64,000 nucleotides of DNA from Zoroaster sp. YZ-2022 (lineage: Eukaryota > Echinodermata > Asteroidea > Forcipulatida > Zoroasteridae). Positions 12,801 through 24,426 of the stretch are shown piece by piece; positions within the stretch are counted from its first letter, which is position 1, and each line of letters begins with the position of its first letter. The notes beneath the pieces were generated by a model, which was not told where the DNA came from, searched no databases, and saw nothing but the letters and a program-made list of their open reading frames with translations. The position numbers and the translations under genes were made by a program. The DNA lies in contig CM055816.1 in the NCBI GenBank assembly GCA_029582265.1, positions 82,082,472 to 82,146,471 of the forward strand, given 5' to 3'.

Positions 12801-14065
12801 AAAGTCCCAATAAAAGCATAATTTGAATTGATATTAACCTTCACTATATGGATCAATAGTATGAGTGTGCTGGATACTGTCTTTTGAAGCAGCATTGACC
12901 TGTTGCAGGAAATTACTGATGTCATCATCAAAGTCTGTGTCAACATCATCTGCATTAAAAAAATAAAGAGAAACATTAATTTATCTCTCAACTAATGTAA
13001 AATACAACATGGATAGTTGTGACAAAAGTACCACAATTTGTATCATATTTTCCAACTGAAACAGGACAACCACTCAATTTTCCTTCTCATCAAAGCTCAA
13101 TAGACCTATTGCATAACATCACAAGCTCAAGCAGCGCCCTCACTGAGGTAAAAGGAAGACCTATCATTGCCTGAGAGTTTTGCGTGATGGCCGCGTGTAC
13201 CTATGCAAGAGGTCTATATGTATAAGTATAAGTAAAGAAAAATAAAACAATACAATTAGATATTAGTTAACTAAAGAAGGGAAAAATGCAACAATGAGGC
13301 ATGCAAGGTAAGCTGTTAGCTTTGTATGTTAAGGAACCTTTTAACAAATTTCATGTGGAAACAATGCCACAAATGGTCCTATATGAATGTCCACTGTGAA
13401 AGGCTAAGGCTTCATCTCCACACATTGTGTTTTATGGATCAAATAGACATTGAAAGCTTGAACAATAATTCTTCTTTCAACTTTTCATCCAGCTAAATCA
13501 ACATAAATCAGCTTTTTCCTTTCAACTTGAATACTACATAACAATTTTCAGTGTGTTGTTTTAATTTCATTAATTTCTGTATTTACTTAAATCTTTTGGA
13601 CAGTTTATTGGGAGAGTGCAAGCCTGTCATTTTACCTACCATTACTAGACTGGGTCACCACATAGAGAACATCTCCATGAGAAACCATTCCCAAAGCTAT
13701 GTCATCATCTACATCTGTTTCATCTTTTAACTGGAGTTTAAAGCCTGGTTCGATGCCCATCTTGAGACCAACTGTATTTAAAGAAAATGGGATGAGAGCA
13801 AAAATCTTTGTGAAAAAACAATGGCATTGATAACATTTTATATCCTCTTTGCATTCTAAACAAGGAGTTATAACAAAGGGGAACATTATGCACTTTTGCC
13901 TGCATGGCACTGGGTGAGTTATAATTATTTTCAAATTAAAACTGGCAAAGTTATAATCACAAAATTCTCACCATTGTCTTTAAGGTCCTCCAGGTCCTTC
14001 CCTGCTACTATCTTTTTCTTCTTTCCATCAAGGGTCCAGATTTTGTATGGTGTTGAGGCAGCCAT
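9818..14065 (-). CDS. SAMD3-like multi-exon gene with a CIDE-N/ubiquitin-like N-terminus, 3' part missing, frameshifted
   Basis: Six exons join in consistent phase. E1 is 14065-13972, starting MAASTPYKIWTLDGKKKK. E2 is 13771-13640 (GFKLQLKDETDVDDDIALG, GDVLYVV). E3 is 12949-12839, acidic (DTDFDDDISNFLQQ). E4 is 12301 to about 11440. E5 is 10905-10842. E6 is 9983-9818 (IELWFMSFYVFNIQYPAE). Donors and acceptors are mostly textbook. E1-E2 read like a CIDE-N or ubiquitin-like domain. E4-E6 resemble the C-terminal body of 'SAMD3-like' proteins that are multicopy in fish and invertebrates: a KTWLQLEYQKRDKDISKVV helix, a WPFLFEPRHLL motif and the ...YPAEIAATLEFLQR end. E4 has frame changes near 12184 (A-run), 11990 (A7 run) and near its 3' end. 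No final exon was found below 9818. The role is unknown; recurrence next to a transposase suggests a passenger gene of a mobile element. Confidence 0.65.
10978..11215. repeat. ~125-bp tandem duplication next to a G-run
   Basis: TTTCTATTGCATACTTTA and AAAAAATAGTCTTTTAAATT recur about 125 bp apart, so the segment was duplicated in tandem. It lies in the intron between E4 and E5 of the SAMD3-like gene, just after a G-run at about 10962-10974. Confidence 0.75.
12538..12702. mobile_element. MITE related to 113-347 with tRNA-like segment
   Basis: The ends are TTTGGTTTTACCATTACACC and, on the opposite strand, TTTGGTTTTACCCTTACAC. The interior shares CGAGTCCTGCAGG and TCCACAGGCTA with 113-347. It contains GGGATTCGAACCCACGACC, the complement of a tRNA T-arm-like motif. 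It sits in the intron between E3 and E4 of the SAMD3-like gene. Confidence 0.7.
13100..13217. mobile_element. 118-bp MITE with ATAGACCT ends
   Basis: The left end ATAGACCTATTGCATAAC and the right end (complement ATAGACCTCTTGCATAGG) are inverted repeats. The body contains GCGCCCTCACTGAGGTAAAA, a phrase also found in the element at 40712-40903. It is intronic in the SAMD3-like gene. Confidence 0.7.
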
Positions 14066-14165
14066 GTTGTGTATTAGAGACAAGACTAGTAGAGACACAC
14101 ATCAAATGAATGCTGAAATTTGGGAAGATATGCCAAGTTCAAGTAACTATAGGGTAAAGATGATT

Positions 14166-16802
14166 TCAGTCAAAGAAGGAACTCTTTGGCACCACATATT
14201 TGCACCCAAACTTATGGTACACAGCAAGGGGATAAACATATGGAAGGTCATCAGCAAACACACAGAACAAAGTGGACTGGTCATCAGCATCGGTCTTCTT
14301 AAACAAATTGAGTGCAGCATCCCTTTCAAATTCTTGAGTTTTAACAACAAAATACAGTGACTGCTCACACAAAAGTGCACATTGGATGAATCCCATTTGA
14401 ACTCTTTGACAATTGATCACACGAGTGACAATGATCTGTCCTTTCTTGTAGTCAGTCCCCTTATATCGTACATCATGTGCTATGGACACGGTATGTTGAT
14501 TCTCTGCACACAACTTTGGACAGGCAAGCAGACAGGATGTGAATTGTTGATTATAATATTCTATTGCAAATTCTGTGGCATGCTTCACTTGTAGTTTGGG
14601 AGGATACAGTCTGCAAGTGCTGTATGAAGCTTGCAGCATCTGATGTTGTGTAGACAGTGTTTTGGAAACATTAATGAAATTCTGAGAGGATGATATAACG
14701 TATTTGAAGTATTTATGTTTGCTTTCAAATCTCATAGTCCATACCCAGATTAGGGGTCCAAACCTAAGTGTAAGTTCTGAATAATGAAGAAGAAAGTGGT
14801 GCTTAGGGCGCAAAGCAGTGTCAGGAAACAATCTAGCACGATCTATTAGGTATTCTTCTCTACAGAATTGTAGGTGCTCAACTTGTCCAATGGATAGTTT
14901 AGGTGCTGTGACCAAACCTATGATTTCCTGAAGTTTTAATAATACTCTCCAAACATCATCATCAGAATCTACTTTATCCCAGATGAGCAGAGGAAGAAAT
15001 CGAATAAATGTCCAATTTTGAACAGCATGACCGATAAGTCTTTTGCTAGTGATGTTAATGTGTGCTGGTATATCACCTTTATCAGTACCATGGAAGTAAA
15101 ATTAATTTATGCGTTTATTTATCAAGTGAACATCAAACCATTTTTTGGTGTCTATCATGTATTTTAAATAGAGCATTACATCATAGCACACGACTCCTTC
15201 AAACAGGTCATGCCCCAGACATGGTGGAAGTCCATCACATACATGGAAATACCTCAACTGATTGAATTGGGAATTGCCTTTGATACCCATTACTGAAACA
15301 CCATATTATGGATCAAGATGCAATCTGTTTACAAATCCCTGGTAGTTATGTCTTGTGCGTGGCTCTCCAACTGCAACTGGGTCTTCTTGGAATTGTTCTT
15401 TATGTATACAACAGAAACGGCAAAAATAATTTGCAGAGAAACTTTCCAGGAAACCACGAATGCCGTGAGAGCCCAAGTTGTCGCCGCATATCATGCACAG
15501 AAAACAGTGTATTGTATTCCCCTCTGGACCAATAAAACCATTTCCCTCTAAATCCAAAAGGTCAGTGATGATTGGCTGGAACACTTCTTTTGGAAACTGT
15601 TTATAGTCCGACTCCAAGTGGGTTCACGACCTCAAATGCATCTTGATAAAGAATTATCTGCAACGAGTCAGGATGAGCACAGTACATGAGAGTTTGCCTT
15701 AAACACTGTACCATCATGTACATCTCCTAATGTACCTTCTTTTTGTTGAACCTGAAATATACACTGGTGCTGTCTTTGCACAGACTGGTGCTTGAATAAA
15801 GCAATGATTGTCTCTTTGATAGGCACATACTGATAGTACCTTTCCTTCATATTGCTATCATTACCTCCTGAGGACGATCAGAGCATACTGATCGAAACGT
15901 CGAGTTGTACCACCAGTTCTTTTCAGAACTAATTACTACTCAATTGAGATTCCACATGGTGTCACCGCAATTAGTCTTACTTACCTAATAGGTCTTTGAC
16001 AAATTCTTTTATCTTCCCGTTGTCCATATCAATACCTAAATCACCAAATCTACTCAGAAGTTTGGCATGAAGGACATTTTGACCCTGATCATGAACAGTT
16101 TGGAATTCTTCTATAATCATCTGGATTGTTGATGCTGGGATAATATACTTAGCTTGCAACTTCAAATAAAACAGTGCCAAACTGTTGATAAAGGTTTCCT
16201 GTAAATTATCTGTACCCTCTGCATGATCATTAATGTCCGTTTCATTTTGTGAATGATCATCCCGAAGTGAATGGTCATGCTCCTCTGAATCAGATTGCTC
16301 ATTACTACACATTCGTCCATCAACTGTATCATTTGTATCTACTTCATTGTAATGGTAATTTTCAACTAATATATGGTTACTAGTCCAATCTTTATGACAC
16401 CTACATTTATGGGCCGAGAAAGATGAAGTATTTGTGAACTGTCTTGTGCAACCACTGAAAGGACAAGCCACCTTAACTCCATCTTTGATGTGCAGTTTTA
16501 AGTTACTAATAAAATCACAAAGATTATCAAATTCCGTTAAGCATGACATAATCTGGCAAATTAATATCCTCTTGATTTGAGCTCCTGTTACCACCAGTGC
16601 ATTTACCAGCTGGTTTATTGGACCCATGGCCGTGGTCACGAAGAGTATGACTTTTGAAACCTGAATAACTGATAAATCGTCGAGAACAGTTTTCAATGCA
16701 ACATGGAAATGAATAATTTGGAATGCTTCTATGAAGGCCAAAATTATCACAATATGATTTTAATGTACCAGACGTTTTACCACAAATTTCACATGTGTAC
16801 AT
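14166..16802 (-). pseudogene. C2H2 zinc-finger transposase of CACTA-like (CMC) type, decayed
   Basis: The start is MYTCEICGKTSG at 16802. Exon 1 (16802-15985) encodes C2H2 fingers (CCIENCSRRF...H..H, CPFSGCTRQF...H..H), an acidic linker and a helical segment, and ends at a GTAAGT donor. After an intron at about 15984-15855 the core follows: LYQDAFEVVNPLG with an Asp, MICGDNLGSHGIRG with a GD, then YFCRFC (C-x2-C), PPCLGHDLFEGVV, LRPKHHFLLHY (H-x3/4-H), MRFESKHKYFK with a Glu, and a C-terminal domain stopping at 14166. This order fits CMC/tnp2-like transposases and a family familiar from fish genomes. Defects are a frameshift near 16545, loss of sequence near 15625 between NPLG and the GDN segment, an in-frame TAA near 15302, and a frame change near 15104. 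The stop lies about 100 bp before the start of the next minus-strand gene. Confidence 0.75.
15867..15972 (+). repeat. Dispersed ~105-bp repeat with GATCAG/CTGATC dyad
   Basis: The sequence from TCCTGAGGACGATCAGAGCA to ATGGTGTCACCGC recurs in inverted orientation at 63296-63410. Inside is the dyad CGATCAGAGCATACTGATCG, followed by AAACGTCGAGTTGTAC. It lies in the intron of the C2H2 transposase gene, a few bases from its splice donor. The element type is not identified. Confidence 0.7.
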
Positions 16803-18110
16803 GGTGCACTAAAGTAAACTAAGTTAAGGCTTTTACTAGTTTTAAGCCTAACGCTAAGGCCTAGCCTATTTGGGATTTAAGCCAAAGCTTTGATTGAGTG
16901 AGTGGTGATTGGGACTGTGTCACTGTGATGTGACATGTGTGAATAGGCCTAACGTTAACTTCAGATATGTTTTAGCCCTCTTAACGTTGCATCTAGATCT
17001 ACGTTTGTGTCTACAACAAACATAGGCCTACAGTACAGGCCTAGGCTAGGCCTACGTTTATTCCATTGACTAATAATTAATATAACTAGGCTAGTAGTAG
17101 GCCTACAGTCAGTCATGTCGATGTCATTAATGACAATATTGTCAAATGACATTCAACCATGTAACGTTAGCAGGTTAGGCGTAACATGCACGTCGTAGAG
17201 CCTACGTGTAACGTTACATGTACATGGGCATGGCCAAGTTATTAATATTATCATGTTCATTCACCACCAAACGATCATGCCAAACTCAAACTGCCAAACA
17301 AGCCACAATTTTGATTGTAATTTATACTACTCTGAGTGATGCTAGGATTAATGTACACAGGCTAAAATATAATGAAACTTGTAATGGCTGACCTACATGT
17401 TAATAAAACACAATTCTTAAACATTTACAGAGCAAATACCTTGAAGTTTATTACAATTACCACTCGATACACCGTGCACTGTGTGTACGCGCCTACAGTC
17501 GGGTCACCAATGTGCTGCTGCTCTCGCGATCGCGCAGAGACTATAGTATAGACGCGTACGATGAAAACTTTTAAACTGGTACACATCCAACGATGTGTTC
17601 AGTCTGTGTTGTTTATAATGACATGTCCAACGTTGGCACCGCTGCGCACCATGCAGTATTTACGCGGGTCGATTTTGGTGGGCTGCCAAGTTTCAGAGCC
17701 GTGTGCAAAGGTGCGCGGGAAAGAAAGTATGGTCGTTTGTAGTGTACAATGTACTTTACAGTGACAAGCTGGGCCCAAGTCGCTGTTTACCGTATAAGCG
17801 AAAAATCGGCGCTTAGCAGGAATTAAGCGTATTTCACAATCAGGTTAGCAAGGAATTAATTTTTGCTTGTGTGTTCCTCTCTTAAGCGCAGTAATCTGAA
17901 CCTCCGAGAAAAGCGGAGAATGAGCCTCAGGCGCAGAATGCTGCGGTAAGAGCCATGAAATTGGTAAAAAAGATATAAATTTGTTCACTTTTTAATATCT
18001 GTTTGAGTTATTTACAAATATAGGCTAGGCTACCAAACACAATCGATTCCATTGAAAATCGGACCCTATAGTTCCTCAATTACCATCTATAGAGGCTATC
18101 AATCATAACA
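16803..18110. other. Upstream region rich in TAGGCCTA words, no gene seen
   Basis: The stretch 16830-17240 is dense in AGGCCTA and AACGTTA words. From 17480 to 17720 the DNA is richer in CpG (CTCTCGCGATCGCGCAG, CTATAGTATAGACGCG), which could be a promoter for the minus-strand transposase. No TATA box or start site can be assigned with confidence. Confidence 0.35.
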
Positions 18111-18400
18111 CGGAGATACTAAGTCGACAGTAATTTACCGTTTACTGAAAACAAAATATGTCTACCGTAAAAAATACAGTATGTTATTGTTTACCATACG
18201 TTTGCAAGAGTACCGTATTTCAAATACAGTTAGCTACTGTATTTGAGGCCTTCGAGCAGTTCTTTACCGTGAATGTAAATTACATTAAAGCTAGTGTAAA
18301 AACAAAACGGTGAATTACTGTACAATTTGTTTACATGGATTTACTGTAGCAAAACACAGTAAAGTGACGTATTTTTTGCAGTATTATTTTACAGTGTCAA
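18111..18400. repeat. AT-rich repeat with TACTGTA/TACCGTA words
   Basis: TTTACCGT, ATACAGTA, TACTGTA and their complements recur at least ten times. The vocabulary matches 3790-4080. Probably a non-autonomous element. Confidence 0.45.
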
Positions 18401-18912
18401 TAATGGTTTGGGAAGGAATATGAATGCTATGCTCGGGCAAAAAAATCTTTTTTTAAATTATTGGTCATGAATACTTAATCTTTAAACAATATTGATCATA
18501 TTAAATAAATTCTTTGTAAATTATTTTTATGTTTCAGTATTTTTACAATTTACCTGCGTTAAGAACATACGCATTTATGTCCATTTAAACAAAATTGTGA
18601 TAGGATACTGCATCCAACACTTCCGGAGTACGCTATTGTAGCCTACAAGAAACATTTTCCTATAACGGTGTCTTACATGATCAGTGAACACCTAACTGAG
18701 ATCTAGACTGGAAATTGTTTTTTTCTTTTCTTTTTTCTTAGAGATTTCTTTGACTGGCTGTTAAAATTATAGTTTCCTAGTGTGACATATCACCGACATC
18801 GAGGTGTCTAAAGTAAGCCCACAACACCTGTCCACTTCAGTATAGTTTTGGTAAAATCGTCACCTGTCAATCATGAAAATGTTCGTTTTAGAGGACGGGA
18901 GAGTTGTGTAGC

Positions 18913-19653
18913 ACTCTTAAACCTAAAGTGTTGAATCAACCTTTATGATAGTTCGATGAGTGACAACACTTTATGAAGTTAACACTACTTTATCCCGTCC
19001 CGCGAGCCCTACTGTTTTTTACAGTAGGTCATAAAATCGTTAATTACCTGGGTTAATTAACTGATTTCCCCAATTATGAATCTCAACTTGTTTCAGAGGG
19101 TCTAGAGATGTTTTTTCTTCCTTATTAATTAATTAGTTAATTAATTAGTTAATAAACACTACGTTCCTAAAATCGTGTCTTACCTTTATTTAAAAGCAGT
19201 TTTTTAATTTATTTCTATGCTGCTACCCACAGAATACATGCTCCAGCTAAATATAGAACCCCTGGCCCATTGATTTATAGATGTTATCTGCCCCTATGAC
19301 CTTGTTATGAAACCCAATGCTAATCCGAACTGTAAACAATTCCCACAGGGACTCCTCAGGCATGGCACTTTGTGGCCGAGATAATGGTGACCGCAGTGAC
19401 CCAGTTCTCTGAGCTCTCGGTATGGAGGGAGCACTTACGGAGAATTGATTTTTGGACCAATTAATTAAGGAGTAATTAAAAATAATTAATTTACCTACTG
19501 TAAACAACAGTAGGGCTCACTCGCCTCAGGGAGTCAAGTTAAGTCTAACTTAATCATGTTGATTCAACACTTAAAATTTAAATCCAACTTTATAAAGAGT
19601 TGTCATAGTGACCAAACTTTTTAAAATGTTGATCCCACTTTAGTTTTAAGAGT
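18913..19653. mobile_element. Outer MITE of a nested pair
   Basis: The left end ACTCTTAAACCTAAAGTG and the right end (complement ACTCTTAAAACTAAAGTG) are inverted repeats. Subterminal copies of GTGACAACACTTTATGAAGT also appear in inverted form on the right. The element is split by the insertion at 19004-19518. Another copy lies at 8570-8771. Confidence 0.7.
19004..19518. mobile_element. Inner MITE, 26-bp TIRs that themselves form hairpins
   Basis: The ends (19004-19029 and 19493-19518) are inverted repeats with one mismatch and start GAGCCCTACTGTT. Each end contains CCTACTGTT..TTACAGTAGG, so each TIR is also a small palindrome. It is inserted inside the outer element. Confidence 0.75.
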
Positions 19654-19836
19654 TATAATGCCCTATGCATCAACTAACATAGCACCTCGCGAGCGGCAGG
19701 TTGAAACAAAACGGGAGCTATTTGACGTATGACACACGTAAGCCTGCATAATTAAGTACACAATATGCATTTATATTTAGCCTGAAGATCTGACGTCATA
19801 CTGGGGGGAGGTGGGGGGGGGGGGAGGTGGGGGGGC

Positions 19837-20366
19837 AACGACAAATCCTGGATGCGCCACTGAGTTGAACCCAAAATGCCTTGTATGCAAGAAGTACAAT
19901 TTTGTTTTACCTGATTAGATGAACTTGACTGGAGACCAATGTCTATGTCCGGTAGAGAGGAATCCTGTATTTGAAATCATAAATGCTATCAGTTGGGCAG
20001 CATGTGTTCATCAGCTCTTTCATTGTATGAGGTAATTGTTATCTGCTGTATTTTTTTAATGATGCTCGAGTATCATGAGCTATTTTGGGGGGGTAAATTC
20101 CGGGTAAATTAAGTCAGTTGTGTCAGCCAACCCCTTCCAACGACAAATCCTGGATGCGCCACTGAGTTGAACCCAAAATGCCTTGTATGCAAGAAGTACA
20201 ATTTTGTTTTACCTGATTAGATGAACTTGACTGGAGATCAATGTCTATGTCCGGGAGAGAGGAATCCTGTATTTGAAATAAGAAATGCTATCAGTTGGGC
20301 AGCATGTGTTCATCAGCTCTTTCATTGTATGAGGTAATTGTTATCTGCTGTATTTTTTAATGATTA
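19837..20366. repeat. ~302-bp tandem duplication containing a coding exon
   Basis: The two copies (from about 19837 and 20138) match almost base for base, from CAACGACAAATCCTGGATGC through GAGGTAATTGTTATCTGCTG. Offset is 302 bp. Each copy carries the same 54-nt exon of the G2E3-like gene with intact AG and GT borders. Confidence 0.9.
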
Positions 20367-22811
20367 ACCCTAAGATAAAAAGGTAATTCCATTTAGGAAT
20401 AAATTTTGAATAGTCTCTACAATTGAATTTTAATAATTTCAAGCATACAATGGTTGAAGAGAAATATCCACATGTATCAGTAAAAAAGAACAATCAAGCA
20501 ACTTGAACTAGGCCTACATGCATTACATTGATATCCGAATCTTCCTCTGGTGGTCCACTTGAGCACCCCTGGTAGTGTGCGCGGAGCTCAATCAAAGGTA
20601 TCATCTGCCCACACACCACGCATGGCTCTGATGGTCCTGAGGCACCACCTTCGAACTCCATGCTAATGTTGGTCTGTATCGGCCTGATGTAAAGCTTGGA
20701 AGTGGACAAAACCTTTACTTCAGCAGCATCACATGGACCAACTGACACCACGTTCAGGACTGATCGTGAGCGTTGCTCTGTTCGAAGCATTTCAAAACCT
20801 CCACATGAAAGTAGCTTGGGAAATGCTCTGTGGAATGAAAGAGAAATTTCTGATTTTAAACATCACACTTGTGCAGGGATACAAAGTACATGTACTTTTT
20901 GAGACACGTGAGATGTGGTCATTGTATTTTTAAATTGTACAGTAGCGCCAACCACAAATTTACATTTCACTTTCACATTTTATACTGTAGTTTACTTAGT
21001 GCTTAGTGCTATTAATATTATTGTTTTATTATTGTGTACTACTTGTGATACTGTGTTTTGAGGAATAAAAATACAGTGCAGGAGATTGCAATTTGTTTAG
21101 ATTTTTGTGAATGCTCATCACTTTTATTAGAGGACCGTTCCTCACTACCCTCTCATCCGACAGGACCAGATTACCTCTTTTCTCTTCAAGCCTTTAAGCA
21201 TTAAACATGAGTGCAAATGAAGCAACTGAAAGGGTTAAACTAAAGATCTTGGCGATGAACTTGTAATATTAAATATAACTTACTCAAACAGAATATCTTT
21301 GACCTCCTCAGCATCTGCATCAGAAGGGAATGTGACCAGTTTTTCCCCTAACCCCGCTTGCTTGAGGTGTAGTTTTTCATCAAGGGTAGGGACTGTGTCA
21401 CATTCCCTATCTGCCAAACAAACTATTGTTCGAGTAAATGTTCGTCGTCTTATAGGCCCTGTACAGATAAAAAAAAATTCAATCAAATGTAGAAAAATCG
21501 TCATGGATACTTGATGCAAGAAACATGCATGTGTAGATATCTACGACTTGCAAACAAAATTCATTTTAACAATTAACTTGACACATTATATATTATGTGA
21601 ATCTTTCTTTGCTGGATGGTAATCTATGTTTGCTAGAGAAGTTATTTGACTGAATTTACTTTATAATATATAAGAACTGAGTGAGTGTTATTATGATTAT
21701 TATTATTGTTAGTAAACATCAATGATTATTTTGCACAAATCTTACAATTCTTTTAACATGTGCTGTCCAAATACACAAGTTTATGAAAGAAATGCAACTT
21801 GGAACCAATTTGATGATCATGTTTAAGTCGGTTACAAACCATGAAACCATCATTTACTTAATTATAGCTCAGACAAAATATTACTACTCAATAAATAATG
21901 GTTAGCTAGAAAAATGTTACTTTGCCGTTGGATTCCTCCTGCAGACTGCCTTCCGTAGGCACGAGATGCTCCAGCTTGAGACTGAAGAACAAAAACAGAA
22001 CACAAATTTGATGATTAACTCAAAGGTTACTAGGTTGCCATGGTAGTACACTCTTTATTACTATAGGTACTTTTCACTGACAGTGAACTTCAAGTTATTA
22101 TCATATGCGCATTGTGGAATGTACATGTTTCCCAGAGTCTCTTTAGTCTTAAGCTTTTTAGGCATTTTTGCTAGCATGTGGCCAAATTGTTTGGACATTT
22201 GGTTTTATGTTAGGGGCCTAGTCATTACTATGGCCTATTTCAATGTGGTTATAAATTTATTTAAAATATTACAATAAGACTAAGACCAAGAGTAGACGAA
22301 GGAGTCAGTAGTAAGAGTGTTGCCTGTATATTTTTGCCTTCTTTATTTTGCGTCGATTTTCATAGAAAAATAAATACATGTAATGATGTAGGCCTAATCA
22401 TTAATTATTTAAATTTAAATTAGCCTTACTATTACTTAGCTTAGGTCATGGCCTCAATATTAATTTTTTGTGAATTTGAAATACCTGAACACCGCCTCCC
22501 CTCCTAAAAAGGGCTCTGTGCCGATTAATAATGTTGTGCGAAGACCCTGCTGCAGTCATGGCAGTAGGCCTAGTACTACTACTAGTACTAGTAGTAGTAG
22601 TAGTAGTACTAGTAGGCCTAGTAGTAGTACTAGTAGTAGGGCTCCTACTACTAGTACTAGTACTACGCCTACTGACGGTAGGCATAGATCTTGGACTCGG
22701 ACCATCAGGCACACCTTGCTGTTGAACTTGTATGACACTTTCTAGAAGTTCATTTGCTCTTCGGAGGAGGCTTGTCGCCTCATCCAATCTGCCAGGGGGT
22801 TGCTGTGACAT
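19911..22811 (-). CDS. G2E3-like (HECT ligase family) gene, 5' exons only
   Basis: Exons in consistent phase are B1 22811-22485 (MSQQPPGRLDEATSLLRRAN, then a Ser/Thr tract), B2 21981-21921, B3 21458-21284 (TIVCLADRECDTVPTLDEK), B4 20827-20527 and B5 20266-20213, plus an extra copy of B5 at 19964-19911. B4 carries FPKLLSCGGFEMLRTEQR, KLYIRPIQTNI and a CVVCGQMIPLIELRAHYQGC zinc motif. This order matches 'G2/M phase-specific E3 ubiquitin-protein ligase-like' proteins of fish and invertebrates, which end in a HECT domain. No HECT exon is seen downstream, where nested MITEs fill the space, so the gene is probably 3'-truncated. The visible frame is intact, including the duplicated exon (DSSLPDIDIDLQSSSSNQ against ...DIG...). 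Confidence 0.7.
22568..22672. repeat. Trinucleotide (TAG/CTA)n tract coding Ser/Thr
   Basis: Runs of AGT/ACT/AGG on the minus strand encode the Ser/Thr/Arg tract of exon B1 of the G2E3-like gene. All frames are nearly open because of the repeat, so other frames here are artefacts. Confidence 0.8.
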
Positions 22812-23003
22812 TACTTCGACGACAGATTAGATATAGGCTATTTCATAGATCTAGACTGCTGACGACTGATGGGTACTTTGTGTGCTAGTCTCGTCTGATC
22901 TGATCGATCTTTTGCACTTTTGCATGCACACACGCGTATGACATTACGTGCAAAAGAATTAGCGCGAAAGACTACACAGCGCCCTCTACTGGCGCTTGCG
23001 CTT

Positions 23004-23357
23004 CATTATTTCTGGGATTGATATATTTCTGGCGCTTGATATATTTCTGGGGATTGATATATTTCTGGCGCTTGATATTATTTCTGGGGGATTGATATAT
23101 TTCTGGCGTTTGATATATTCCTGGGATTGATATATTTCTGGCGATTGATATATTTCTGGGATTGATATATTTCTGGGATTTGATATATTTCTGGGAATTG
23201 ATATATTTCTGGCATTTGATATATTTCTGCCATTTGATATATTGTTTGCATTTGATATATTTTTTGCATTTGATATATTTCTGCCATTTGATATATTTAT
23301 GCCGTTTGATATATTTCTGGCGTTTGATATATTTCTGGCGTTTGATATATTTCTGTA
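23004..23357. repeat. 18-bp minisatellite (TTGATATATTTCTGGCG)n
   Basis: About 20 units of 17-19 bp, each built on GATATATTTCTG with a variable 3' part. Most units are 18 bp, so several frames stay open on both strands and give Asn/Ile/Ser- or Tyr/Ile/Lys-rich pseudo-proteins. It lies some 200 bp upstream of the G2E3-like start codon. Confidence 0.9.
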
Positions 23358-23385
23358 GTTGTCTTTTTTGCCCCAATGGCCGCCC

Positions 23386-24426
23386 ATACTCAACGACCAT
23401 CCAAGCGGCGAATCTCCTATTTCCAAACCAATGGGTAATTTCCATCCCGAAGATTCACTGGACTAAAATCATGACACCAATTATTTCTCAGAAGTAATTA
23501 CACACTATTTACACAATTCACAATAGTTTTCAATGAGCAGTTATAACTCAATAAAAGAAAACATGAACATGATTGACAATAAAACTGACTCTTCCTTCTT
23601 ACAAATAACAGTTAAAACAAAATGAGATTAGTAAACTAAACATAGTTAATAAATTATAAAGAGTTAAATGAAGTGAACACCTTCATATTGTATAATAAAT
23701 AGGCTCAAAAATGTATCCTTGGATATGTTACCGATTAAACCATCAAGATCAGATCAACTATCTACAAATATCTGCTCAGCATAAAACATTTTGGAAAATT
23801 TCTCATAGTAAACCCATAACTCCTCAGATGTTGCTGCAAGTACAGCAAAATTAGCCAGAACACTTGCACTCAATGATCATTTTATACAAGCATATTCAAA
23901 CAGATGAACTTCAACAAGTCAAGGATAGGTGGTAAGTGGATACAACTAGATTAAAAGATTGAACAGGAACTTGGTAACATTCAACTACACCAATAATGAT
24001 AACAGTTAAAACAAGAGGTTAGTAAACTAAACATGGCTAATAGATTAGATGGCTAATATATTAGAGTTAAATAAAGTGAACACCTTGATATTGTATAATA
24101 AATTTAAGCTCAAAAACCAAACAACCACAGACAATCTATAAATATCTGCTCAGCATAAAAGTGTTTGGGAAATTTCTCATGGTAAACCCAGAACTCCTCA
24201 CATGTTGCTGCAAGTACAGCAAAATTAGCCTGAACACTTGCACTCAATGATCATTTTATACAAAGCCTTCGGCCAAGCATAATCAAACAGATGAATTTCA
24301 ACAAGTCACAAATAGGTGGTAAATGGATACAACTAGATTAACAGATTGAACAGGATATCGGTAACATTCAACTACACTGATACTGACAAGTTAAAACAAG
24401 AGGTTAGTAAACTAAACATGGTTAAT
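23386..24426. repeat. ~1-kb duplicate of 33881-35236, ends at a gap
   Basis: The segment matches 33881-33954 and then 34268-35236 nearly base for base, but lacks about 313 bp in between. It includes the end of an integrase-like exon (ACTAAAATCATGACACCAAT) and tandem ~390-bp units (TAAACTAAACATGG at about 23632, 24023 and 24408). The assembly gap begins inside the third unit. Confidence 0.9.

Noticed and set aside
22972..23497. 157- and 146-residue repeat proteins on the minus strand and a Tyr/Phe/Leu-rich frame on the plus strand
   Set aside because: All come from the 18-bp minisatellite, which has no stops in several frames.
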